From Shewanella woodyi ATCC 51908 (GTDB taxonomy: Bacteria; Pseudomonadota; Gammaproteobacteria; Enterobacterales; Shewanellaceae), in assembly GCF_000019525.1 (NCBI RefSeq), contig NC_010506.1, positions 186,001-250,000 of the forward strand: a stretch of DNA of 64,000 nt, in the 5' to 3' direction. Shown piece by piece: positions 48,986 to 58,700 of the stretch. The notes under the pieces were generated by a model. It had not been told where the DNA came from. It saw only the letters and a list, made by a program, of their open reading frames with translations, and did no database searches. A program made the position numbers and the translations under genes. Each line of letters opens with the position of its first letter. The stretch's first letter is position 1.

Positions 48986-49471
48986 CTATACCGTTCTAAT
49001 GGGAGGGGGATTGAAAGGAGCGGGGTCTGCTGTTTGTGTTGACCAGAAACCTGCTTGAATAGAAGCACTGGACTCTGGGACTTGTAGTGCAAAATTAGCT
49101 TGAATTAAGATACCTGTCGCATTGGCACAGTGTGAAACACACTCTCCAACACCCATCATCTCACATAAAGCATCACAATCTATGCTCACGTCTGAGTTGT
49201 CGTTTACTAGAATACCAGCGATGGCATCGCAGTTTTGTCTACTATCCAGGGTGTCTGATTGACCTGTTAGTAGGGGCGATTGAGGGGGAAGTAGTTGACT
49301 CTTAACCGCCGTCTCTATCATTGTAGAAACCCCAGCTGCGTCATGTTCCACATCATTCATTTGAGCATGGCTGTATGCATGCAATAAGCTCGGCATCGCC
49401 ATCGCTGGTGTAAGCAGAAACTGCCCGACCAGAGAGATGATTAATACCAAATGTGCTAATTGCTTCGACAT
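48986..49471 (-). CDS. Secreted Cys-containing protein of unknown function
   Basis: A 161-residue protein with a signal peptide (MSKQLAHLVLIISLVGQFLLTPAMA), a His/Met patch (LHAYSHAQMNDVEHD) and a conserved-looking cysteine array in its second half (CDALCEMMGVGECVSHC). I do not recognise the family. The layout and proline-rich C-terminus parallel the 47744-48175 protein, so they may be distant paralogues with related metal-handling roles. It is the first gene of the minus-strand run leading to cusBA, with gaps of about 200 bp between members. Confidence 0.65.
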   Translation of the reverse strand: MSKQLAHLVLIISLVGQFLLTPAMAMPSLLHAYSHAQMNDVEHDAAGVSTMIETAVKSQLLPPQSPLLTGQSDTLDSRQNCDAIAGILVNDNSDVSIDCDALCEMMGVGECVSHCANATGILIQANFALQVPESSASIQAGFWSTQTADPAPFNPPPIRTV

Positions 49472-49889
49472 ATTTTTCCGTCTTTAACTCTTACGTGAAT
49501 GTATGACTACCTTACCCTTAGTGATAATAGACCTAGGTGGTTCAGAAAAAGTTTCACGTTAAGTGAAAAAATTTAATTTTGAATAAATAGAGTTGTGTTT
49601 GAGAGGTGAAAAAGGTCTAAAAATAGCTAAAAAAAGATTAAAATACTTTTATATCAGACTATTAAGGCTATAACCTTGCGAATTTTAAGGTGTTAGATTA
49701 ACTTTAGCTATTGTGAATATAAATTGAGCAGAGTGCTAATTTTTATATTTATCAAAATAGAGTTAGAGCTAGGTCTCATTTTGTACTATTGCAGCCAGAT
49801 TAATGAGCATGATCTGGTTTATAATTCTGACTTAAAGAGATGAAGTAAAATAAGTTTCGATATAATAATTCAAATTCTGGAGAAGAGTG
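49472..49889. other. AT-rich divergent promoter region upstream of cymA
   Basis: About 420 bp separate the divergent unknown gene and cymA. It is very AT-rich with no convincing ORF. A TTGTGAATATAAATTGAGC segment near 49710-49728 has one CRP half-site, and GGAGAAG at 49879-49885 is the cymA RBS. I saw no clear sigma-70 promoter. Confidence 0.4.
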
Positions 49890-50453
49890 ATGAACTTACG
49901 GGCACTGTTTAAGCCAAGCGCAAAATATTCAATATTCGCCCTGTTAGTGGTCGGTATTGTTGTTGGTGTCGTTGGCTATTTTGCAACACAACAAACTTTA
50001 CATGCGACAAGTACAGATGAGTTCTGTATGAGCTGCCACAGCAACCACTCTTTGAAAGATGAAGTGCTGGCATCTGCTCATGGCGGAGGAAGTGCTGGTG
50101 TGACGGTACAATGTCAAGATTGTCACTTGCCACATAACCCAGTTAAGTATTTAGTTAAGAAGATCATCGTATCTAAAGATCTATATGGTTACTTAACAAT
50201 TGACGGTTTTAACACTCAAGAGTGGTTAGACGAAAACCGTAAAGAGCAAGCAGATCTTGCACTTAAGTACTTTAAAGATACCGATTCTGCTAACTGTCAG
50301 CACTGTCACACTCGCATCTATGAAAACCAGCCAGAAACGATGAAGAAGATGGCGAAGAGAATGCACGAGCGTAACTTCCAGAAAGAGCCTGACAAGCGTA
50401 AGACCTGTGTCGACTGTCATAAAGGCGTTGCACACGTATATCCAAAAGGATAA
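49890..50453 (+). CDS. cymA: CymA, membrane tetraheme quinol dehydrogenase
   Basis: The 187 residues begin with one membrane anchor (about 12-34) and a periplasmic domain with four CxxCH heme motifs at residues 46-50, 75-79, 136-140 and 173-177. Length, spacing and sequence (FCMSCHSNHSLKDEVLASAHGGG, ENQPETMKKMA, end AHVYPKG) match the NapC/NirT family and specifically Shewanella CymA as I recall it. CymA oxidises menaquinol and feeds electrons to fumarate, nitrate, DMSO and metal-reducing partners. The ATG at 49890 is chosen over the overlapping GTG at 49887 because of GGAG spacing. A terminator follows. Confidence 0.96.
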   Translation: MNLRALFKPSAKYSIFALLVVGIVVGVVGYFATQQTLHATSTDEFCMSCHSNHSLKDEVLASAHGGGSAGVTVQCQDCHLPHNPVKYLVKKIIVSKDLYGYLTIDGFNTQEWLDENRKEQADLALKYFKDTDSANCQHCHTRIYENQPETMKKMAKRMHERNFQKEPDKRKTCVDCHKGVAHVYPKG

Positions 50454-50502
50454 GTATCTTAATACTTATCTAGACTAAGCCATTTACAGCTTAGTTAACT
50501 TT

Positions 50503-50530
50503 AAAAGCCTCGCTATCTAGCGGGGCTTTT
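50503..50530 (+). terminator. Terminator of cymA
   Basis: A 12-bp stem (50503-50514 with 50519-50530, one G-T pair) with an ATCT loop and flanking A and T runs. Two smaller inverted repeats (around 50449-50470 and 50473-50496) precede it. Confidence 0.9.
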
Positions 50531-50554
50531 CTGTACATGGACTTTTCTCTTTAA

Positions 50555-50677
50555 TTAAGACACCCATTTTAATTCCTTATAATTTTCACAAAATGAATGC
50601 TCTTACTCATCTAATCTTTATTAAGACACCCATTTTAATTCCTTATAATTCTCACAAAATGGATGCTCTTACTCATC
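50555..50677. repeat. Two tandem 57-bp repeats downstream of cymA
   Basis: Copies at 50555-50611 and 50621-50677 (66-bp period) differ at only two positions. Read on the minus strand they contain TGGGTGTCTTAA, which resembles the TGGGTGGCTCTATAAA core of repeats on the other side of the RAYT gene. The rest of 50454-50866 shows no gene. Confidence 0.85.
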
Positions 50678-50866
50678 AAAGTTAAGTTTTTCGCTTTCTT
50701 GCCTTAATTATCAGATTGAGTGCTAATAGAAATTGATTTAAAAGAGGGAATATAGGTCAACTCACTGAAAAGTAGGCAGCCATAGCATCAAGCTAGGAGC
50801 TTGATTGGTAAAACGTAATATTTTGTCTAAAACTTTACCTAAAAGGAGAGAGATAAGCTGTAATAG

Positions 50867-51847
50867 CTAAGCGCTGTCTAGCCATCGATGACAATTTGCA
50901 GCGCCTTGCCTGCGCTTTTTCTCTTGATGTTCACAAAAAGCATCTAACTCTTGAAGTGTTCCTACTGCTCCTTTAAATAAATCGCCAAAGTCAGTCGAGA
51001 GCTTTAGCCAGTTCTCTTGAGGAATATTGAGTCTATCGAGTATTCGCTGTGAAGTTTGGCTAATGGCACCACGTTTATCTTGTCTAATAATACGCCCTGT
51101 ATCATCAACGAGTTGCAGGTAATCTTTAGCGTTAAACATCAGTCCTTTTGGCATTTCGTTACGTTCATTACCCACAAATGGCAGTAACGATGTTGGCTGC
51201 TCGCCATTTAGTGCCGCTTTTATACGTCGCTGTATGCTGGTGAAGTTTGAGTTTTCTGGGGTTGTAGCCATCTTGGCTCTGATGGGGTTAAGGTCAACAT
51301 AAGCCATGCAAGCCAATACGGCCGCATCATCAAGCAGGGCTTGAGATTTAAATCGTCCTTCCCAAAACCGCCCCGTGCACTTGTCTTCTTTATTCGCCAT
51401 ACGTGCAATAGGCTCATTTAAGCATCTCATAAACCAACTAATATCACTCAATCGACTTCGATATTGCGCTATAGAGTGCTTTAAACTATTAACTTCAAAG
51501 CTTTCTATCACTTCACCTTTAGCAAACTTTTGAGTGATATCAGTGCCTTTAAACAAGTTATGCCAATGCTCAACCACCTCCCTATCACTCCAAGCATTCG
51601 CTTCATAGATATCGACTCTCAGCACCAAGTGTAAGTGATTGGACATCACCGCATAGGCTGCGATATCGATAGCAAAGACCACTGCTAGCTTCAGCAACTG
51701 AGATTCGACCCAATCACGTCTGTGGTCATAGTTCTTGCCAGTGAGTTCATCATCGCCAAACAGGAATGCTCTTCTCGTGACACGACTGCAGCAATGATAC
51801 ATAGGTGTATCTTCTAAACTAATTTGACTTCTTCTTGGACGGGGCAT
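50867..51847 (-). CDS. REP-associated tyrosine transposase (RAYT, Y1/HUH family)
   Basis: This 326-residue transposase-like protein starts MPRPRR and has the N-terminal YHCCSRVTRRAFLF region and the HUH motif SNHLHLVLR near residue 75. The later YVDLNPIRAKMA segment is characteristic of RAYT proteins. Its C-terminal region contains LKLSTDFGDLFKGAVGTLQELDAF. RAYTs are domesticated IS200/IS605-like single-strand nucleases thought to spread REP elements. The frame is intact. Copies of a candidate cognate repeat lie on both sides, and a 144-bp tandem duplication covers its 5' end and leader. Confidence 0.92.
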   Translation of the reverse strand: MPRPRRSQISLEDTPMYHCCSRVTRRAFLFGDDELTGKNYDHRRDWVESQLLKLAVVFAIDIAAYAVMSNHLHLVLRVDIYEANAWSDREVVEHWHNLFKGTDITQKFAKGEVIESFEVNSLKHSIAQYRSRLSDISWFMRCLNEPIARMANKEDKCTGRFWEGRFKSQALLDDAAVLACMAYVDLNPIRAKMATTPENSNFTSIQRRIKAALNGEQPTSLLPFVGNERNEMPKGLMFNAKDYLQLVDDTGRIIRQDKRGAISQTSQRILDRLNIPQENWLKLSTDFGDLFKGAVGTLQELDAFCEHQEKKRRQGAANCHRWLDSA

Positions 51848-52075
51848 AACAACCTCTCATTTCAGCTCATAAGTAAAGCTTAGTAAGAGGCATCAAGACA
51901 TGCCATTAATTGTGGGTGGCTCTATAAATTGGCAGCAATGATACATAGGTGTATCTTCTAAACTAATTTGACTTCTTCTTGGACGGGGCATAACAACCTC
52001 TCATTTCAGCTCATAAGTAAAGCTTAGTAAGAGGCATCAAGACATGCCATTAATTGTGGGTGGCTCTATAAATTG
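51788..52075. repeat. Perfect 144-bp tandem duplication over the RAYT start
   Basis: Copies 51788-51931 and 51932-52075 are identical base for base. Each contains the first 20 RAYT codons, the RBS region and one TGGGTGGCTCTATAAA repeat. Perfect identity indicates a very recent event. Confidence 0.97.
51893..51991 (-). pseudogene. Duplicated RAYT 5' fragment
   Basis: The second copy of the duplication repeats the RAYT ATG (at 51991) and its first 20 codons, then runs 12 codons into the junction sequence and stops at TGA. The 32-residue product would have no function. Its leader and RBS are identical to those of the intact gene, so transcription from upstream may enter through it. Confidence 0.85.
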
Positions 52076-52143
52076 AGGTGTCCGGTTGTGTTTGACCAGA
52101 ATACTATAAATACATACATGCTTTTGTGGGTGGCTCTATAAAT
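51911..52143 (+). repeat. Three copies of a REP-like 19-bp element
   Basis: TGTGGGTGGCTCTATAAAT occurs at 51911-51929, 52055-52073 and 52125-52143; the first two differ in origin only by the 144-bp duplication. A degenerate form (ATATGGCTCTATAAATAG) lies at 52190-52208 next to TCCATATATG direct repeats at 52185 and 52217. The non-coding stretch 52076-52244 holds nothing else I could identify. Confidence 0.85.
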
Positions 52144-52244
52144 GTTTTATTTCGGTAGAGTTTTGTCTTGACGGGATTGGAGCGTCCATATATGGCTCTA
52201 TAAATAGCTATATAAATCCATATATGCCCACATTTATTGTGCTA

Positions 52245-52793
52245 TTAATCCTTACCTCTCAGCATTACATTAAGCTCTTCATTTGTTATATTTCTGCACA
52301 GACCGCCTTCAAAAACCAAAATTGAAGACGTGATGCCATACGAGCGATAAGTTTTTTCGTTATAGGTTTCAAAAAATGACTCTAAAGATACTAAATACTT
52401 TCTAGCTGGGTCTAAGTCGTAATATTTCAATATATTCACTCTTTCTCTATACTCCTCCCCCTTTTTTATCACCAAATCACTAAATTCATTTAGTTGATCC
52501 GCTTCATCTGTTTTAAAGTTTATTTTCTCTTCAGAAAAGTTTAAAGGGTAATCATCTAACTGGTCGTATAATGCAATATTAAAGTTTGACTTAAGCATTG
52601 CTCCATTTTGAGGCAGAGCGACTTTAGGGAAAAAATAGTCAAATTCACCACTGTTCACCAAAGACAGTTTAATTCCAAATGGCTGACTTTCATTACACTC
52701 CGATATAACTCTTATTCTATTGAAATTAGGAATCCCTTCAATTTCTTCTGTGTAAACATTAAAACTGATTACCAAAAGTAAAAATACCACCAT
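52245..52793 (-). CDS. Exported candidate inhibitor/immunity protein for the giant RHS toxin
   Basis: Its ATG at 52793 comes one base after the TAA of the giant gene (TAAGATG) and GGAAAAT serves as RBS. An upstream in-frame ATG at 52805 would overlap the giant gene. The 182 residues start with a hydrophobic signal sequence (MVVFLLLVISFNVYTEE) and then form a predicted all-beta body (IKLSLVNSGEFDYFF, FSDLVIKKGEEYRERVNIL, DLDPARKYLVSLESFF) with two Cys. That pattern faintly recalls the immunoglobulin-like pro-domain of M35 (deuterolysin) proteases; this is my impression, not a search. It lies directly after a toxin-like gene with a protease C-terminus, and both are AT-rich, so a cognate inhibitor is the natural guess. 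Confidence 0.7.
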   Translation of the reverse strand: MVVFLLLVISFNVYTEEIEGIPNFNRIRVISECNESQPFGIKLSLVNSGEFDYFFPKVALPQNGAMLKSNFNIALYDQLDDYPLNFSEEKINFKTDEADQLNEFSDLVIKKGEEYRERVNILKYYDLDPARKYLVSLESFFETYNEKTYRSYGITSSILVFEGGLCRNITNEELNVMLRGKD

Positions 52794-52794
52794 C

Positions 52795-55700
52795 TTATTT
52801 TCCATTAAGTGAATTCTCATAAACATATACATTGTCCTTTAATATTTTTCTATAACTTTTTCTATCAGCAAGAGTTGACAAATCTGAGTGCCAACGGTTA
52901 ATCACAGGATTACGAGCCCATTTTGCATAGCTTGACAAGGTATCAAAGTTTTTTATTCCATGCCCATAGCCAAGAGTATGCATCAACTCATGTGACATTG
53001 TAGTTACATCACTTTTTTTACTTAAGTACAAAGTCGATACTGCAATTCTACCACCCACCTCTTGTCCATAATCCTCGCCATAGTTTTGAAAAACGCTAAC
53101 TTGTAATGGGTTCTCTATAATGTTTTTTAACTTTTCAATTACCTTAATTGCTCGATTTATCAGAACCTCAGCTGTTTTGGAGAAATCTTGTTTTGAATTG
53201 TACCCATATGCAGCAGCAATTCTTCGATAACCACTGCTATCTGGGGTTCTAAGCGATGCTATAAACTCTTCATTCTTAGTGATTTCACTTTTAGCCTTAT
53301 CCTTAATAGTTAATTGTTGCGAGTCAGTAGGTTTATTCCACTTTGAAGTGGAGCCTAAGCTTTCATTTTCAGATTTATTCTGAACACTATCCCCCCCTCC
53401 CTGTGCAACCTCTTTCGCCCCCCCAATATCACTAACCTTAAATCCAGCACTTGCTAATTTTCCAGTAATAGCACCTTTAACTGCATTTTGAGCAGCTCCA
53501 TTACCACCAGTAAGATGAACCTTAGTTGTTCCTCCTGATTTACTCACTGTCGCAGTAACTGTCTGTTTAATACGGCTTCCTATCGTTGAAACCTTTATCT
53601 TGTGCTCATCCACTTCCGCTTTATACCCTGTCGGATCCGTCCCCGCTAGCGGATTATTCATTATATAAGAGTAAGGGTTCACACTCTGGGTCGATGTCGG
53701 ACTCTGGATCAAAGGATCCACCGACATAAATCGACCAAGGTTATAGTCGTACACTCGACCGTTCATATGAATAAGCTTCTGCTCATTCAAATGCTCATGG
53801 TCGGTGAAGCCGCGACGATTACGGTTGGTGTCGAGTAGGTCCCCTAAACTACCTGCTGTACTCGCAGTGGAAGTACGGCCGAAGGGGTCGAAGTAGCGGC
53901 GGCTTATCACATTACCTTGATGGTCTACCATCGTAGTGGCGCTGCCTAAGCGGTCTCGCAAGGTGTAGAGCAGTTGATGGCTCTTCTGCGGCGTGTAACT
54001 CAGCACGGCGATATCAGAGATGTACGCCCGCCAGCTGCCGTCGTTGTCGGTTTCAAACAACTTATCGACATAGTGAGTCTTGGTCGTAGTGCCGCTCACT
54101 GTGCGAGTTTGCAGGGCGCGCATATTGTCGCTGCCGTACACAAACCCTGTGCTGGTGTTGTTGCCAGGGCCTCGACCACTAATCGTCAACGGCTTATCCA
54201 GCGCATTGTAGGTCATGGTGAGGTTGTCACCGCTTATCAAGTTACCGCGCTTATCGTACTTAAAGCTGACCTTAGTGCCATTCAGTTTCGTGATGGCGCA
54301 GACGGCATTTGGCCCCGCGTTGCTGTCTGAAGTACAGCTGCTGTTGTACTCATAGGCGTTGGCGGTGTTGCGGCTGTAATCAGACTTTTTAAGCAGATTA
54401 CCCACGGCGTCATAACCATAATCAACGGTCGCCGCAAACGGGGTTGCACTGTCATAAATCGCAAACCCTGCGTTGCTAAAGCTGTACTGCTCTAGTCGGT
54501 TGAGGTTGTCATAAACGTAGCGCTTCTCTAATCCTGTGACCGCATTACGCTCTGCGGTGAGGTTCATAAAGCTGTCGTATTGCTCATAATAGTGCTGATG
54601 CAGCAGGCCTAAACTGCTAGTGACTTGGGTGCTGGCCATGGTGCCTTCGCTGTTATAGCTGCTGCTTTGGGTTAACAGCGCATTGGCCATCTGGCTGCCG
54701 GTTAAGTGACCAGCGGCGTCCATGTCGGTGACCGTACGGTAGATGTACCCCGATGCCGCATTGCGGGTTTGATTGAGGTAGCCCGTATCGTTATAGCGAT
54801 ATTCCAGCGTTAAGTTGTTGGGGTAAGTTAACGCTTTAGGACGACCGTAGAAGCTATCGTACTGGTGCTTGACGGTGCGAGTGACATTATCACCCCCTGC
54901 GCTAGTTGCTACCTTAACCGAACTTGTGGCCAGTTGCAGGTTACTTGTATAGCTATAACTGCGGGTAATGCCGTTTTGAGTCTCACTGCTGAGCATGCCC
55001 TGTTTAAGGGTATCCCAAGTGTAGCTGGCACTGCCATTGGCATTACTGCCAGTGAGGGTTTTAGCTGTGATACGCCCTAAGGTATCTAAAGCGAAGGTCT
55101 GGGTTACCTGATTGGCATCGGTTTGGCTGTCGAGCTCGCCTAAGGTGTTATAGCCAAATGTAGTGGTGCCTTGGTTAGGGTCGATTACCTGAGTTTTATG
55201 ACCGAAACCGTTGTAACTGGCCTTTATCTGTTGACTGTTGGCGTCTTGAATAACCAGTGGTCGCCCTGCGCCGTCATAGGCGAAGCGGTTACTGCCACCT
55301 GCGGCATCGACGGTTTCATAGAGCAGCCCCTGCATGCCGTAGGTACGGGACATAGTGCGACTATCAACTGTGATATCGGTTTTAAGGCCCGTGTAACTAT
55401 AGGTGGAGATTAACCCGCCCGACTCACCATTAGGCAAGCTGCGCTGCTTTGGTCTGTCGAAGCCGTCGAAATCACTGAAAATCGTGTAGTCAGCGCTATC
55501 GCCATCATAAAAAGGCAGCGACTCGTGGGTTAGGTGCCCTAGGCTGTCGTACTTTTTATCCAGATATTGATAATTGCTGCCATCAAAACCTTGAGTGGCA
55601 CTACGCAGCGTGCGGCCTAAACTGTCGAGATAGAGCTCTTGCGTTGGCATGCCGGCAGAGGTGGTGCGGGTCATCAACTTAGCATGTGTTGGTGCATGAC

Positions 55701-58700
55701 TGCCGCTGGAGGCTAACAGGTAGCGCAGGTATTGGGTCGGGCTGCCTGTTTGGCTCATCTGCACTGGGCGACCGATGGCATCGTACTGAGTTTGAGTGAT
55801 GATGCTATTTGGCGCAGTGACCTTAGTCGGTACGCCTAAGCCCATGTCATACTCGGTTGTTGTCACATGGCCCTTAGCGTTAGTGACTTTATAGGGCAAA
55901 TAACCGTCATCGGCTTGGCTAGTGCCATTTTTGGTATAGGTGAACGAGGTGCTACGCGCCGTTAATGCACTACAACTGCTGCTATCACCTGTGACACTGA
56001 CCTGACTTGGTAAGCCGTAGCTGTTGAGTGTGGTCGACTCTAGCCGACTACAACTGCTGCCACTGGCGGTATGAGTGACTTGAGTGGGTTTATAGTGAGT
56101 GGTATCCCAACTGTCGACAGTGAGGGTTTGCCACTGCTCGGTGTCGGTACTTGTATAGGGGTCACTCGCCCAGCCACGTGCCATGACGTTAGTGGTCGTT
56201 TTTCTAGACTCAAATTTACCCAAGAACCAGTTATCGGTGTCGGGGATGAACACGGTATCAACTACTGTTTGGTAGCGGTTAGCGCCACCATCGATATAGT
56301 CGGTGACCACTTTAGTGCGTTTTTTGATATTGCCATGCTCTGTGACATCGGCAGTATCAATGGTTTGCTCAACGCTTGAGCGTTGCTCGCTAGACCCGCT
56401 GAGGCCATAGCTATGGGTGACCGTGCTGGTGTTGATGTTGTGATAGACACCGCTAATGGTGTGTTGAGGGTTATCGGCCCAAGTTTGCTCTGTTGTCGCA
56501 ACTGTGGTGCCATCGATGTTAACCGTTTGCGATTCGAGTAGGCTGACCTCGGGGAATTTTTGCTTAAAGACGCTTGAAGTGACGCGATTTCGCGCAACAT
56601 CTTTTTCGATTATCTCCCTAAAGCCGGTAAAGCCTCGACCTTGCAGGTTATACATGGCGCCTTTGTAGGCGTATTCGGTCTCGCTGGTACCGCCTACGCC
56701 GTTACTTTGCTCAAAGGATTGCACCACATACATGCTAGAGCCAAAGTGGATGTAGCCATTGCCGACATAGTCATCTACGCGATTATGAACTTTTAACTCG
56801 CCAGCACTGTTCTCGCCAGTAGATAGGGGGCGGAAACGCCATTGGCTTTGGTTTCCTAAATTATCGGTAACTGATTGTAAGTAATCGATGGCATCATAAT
56901 CATTTGCAGTTTGACCTGAACCTGAACCATACCCACGTTGAATATACAAGCCATACTCAGTTCCTAATGGTCCTGCTTCTGGAGACTCTAGCCATACACC
57001 ACTTGAGTCCGGACCGTAGGCAAATACCATATCTAATAGACCATTACCATTAGCATCCATTAGCGCCGATTCGCCATAGGTCCCCATAAATGGAGAGTTA
57101 AGCTTTACGGCTGATATATTTGAATCTTGATGCGAGAATTTTAGCATCTTGTATCGATATAACGTCTGATCATCTTGGGCGCTGTTACGCATTTGAGTCA
57201 GCAATGGTGTACTTAGCTCACTTGTTGGACTATGAATACTTAAACCACAACGTTGGTAGTTACCATTAAAGGACATGCATCCATTAGTTAAAACATCATG
57301 AGGGAATAACAGCTCTTCTATTCCATCGTTATCTATATCTGCAATTTTAAATGCGCGTTGGTGAGCAATATAATAAAACTCATCCGTGGGTTCTTGTGGA
57401 TTACCTTGCATGATTAACCCGATTGGGATAGTGCCTGTTGAAGCAAACTTTGTTGCTGAAGTAAAACTACCTCCACCTTTGTTGACTCTAATCATCCAAC
57501 CCTGATTTGTGGTTGCATCACCTGAGTAATGTATCCAGTCTCTTAATCCATCACCGTTAGTATCGATAAAAATACTACCAAAAACACGTTGAGGTAAACT
57601 GTCTAAGGGCTTGCTTTCAAAATTAAAACTACTCGGGGTACTTTTGTTTAATAGTAAGTACTTAGGTTCATTAGGCGTATACCCATGCCCAGAACTGTAG
57701 ACATCTGAAACCATAAAGTCAGACAAACCGTTACCATCAATATCACCAACAGCTTCTACATTGCGGCGTTGCTGCCATTTGTAATTTTCTAGAAAAGTAT
57801 TGAAGTCATTAGATACTAAATATCGGCTATTGAATGAAAAAGGAGTTTCAATATTTTGACTGTGAGGGTAGAGATAAAGTGACCTATCTTTACCATCGCC
57901 AAAACTATAAATGAGAAGATCGGGATAACCATCACCATTGTAGTCACTAACAGCTTGAACTTGATCGTATTTGTCCCCACCAATGCCATGTGTTAATGAG
58001 TTTATGGCTATTGATGTATCAAACCAGGTGTTTGTTTTACTTAAATAAAAATGTAAAGTGCCAGCGCTAACTTGGTGGAGGTCTACTTTTCCGTCGGCAT
58101 CAATATCTGCAGCAATACAGGTGTTTGAAGCACTGAGATAAGTATAGTGACAAGTGGCTACAGGTTTTTGATGCTCAGATATTAACTCCATCTCGGCACT
58201 TGCGAGCACATTCGGCCAATCAAGTGTGCCGTCACCATTGATATCACCTAGTGGTTGGATAAGCTGCAGCTCACCTTCGCCATAAACTGATGTTTGTCCT
58301 GAAAAACTCACAATTTTAGGTGTGGTCTCTATATATTGAGAATCAGCCCAAGAAAATTGGGTAGATGATACGCATTGTTCTGCACCAGATTTGTAGCCAC
58401 ACTGCTGGACTGAGCTAAGTAAGGTGCGAGCACTGGCATTACTGTATCCGTAATTCATCTCATACTTAGCAACTTTGGTTGAGCCGAAATAAGTACTGAT
58501 GTTTTTCAGACGACGTTGGATGATTAACTGACCGCCTACCATATAGCTTTTACGGTTATCGGTTCGGTTTTCATAGATAAACTCGACGACTCTATCACCA
58601 TCAGTTCCCGCTGAGCCTGTGTAGTAAATTTTGGATAACAGGTGCTCACCGCTTACGCTGGTGTCATACTCGTAATCTATGGTGTTGTTACCATTAGCCC

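Noticed and set aside
50555..50677. Possible CRISPR array of two repeats
   Set aside because: The 57-bp copies are separated by only 9 bp and there are no cas genes. They are better explained as RAYT-related repeats.
53974..54330. Long open frame on the plus strand within the giant gene
   Set aside because: It is an antisense shadow of the RHS coding frame, with no RBS or recognisable protein features.
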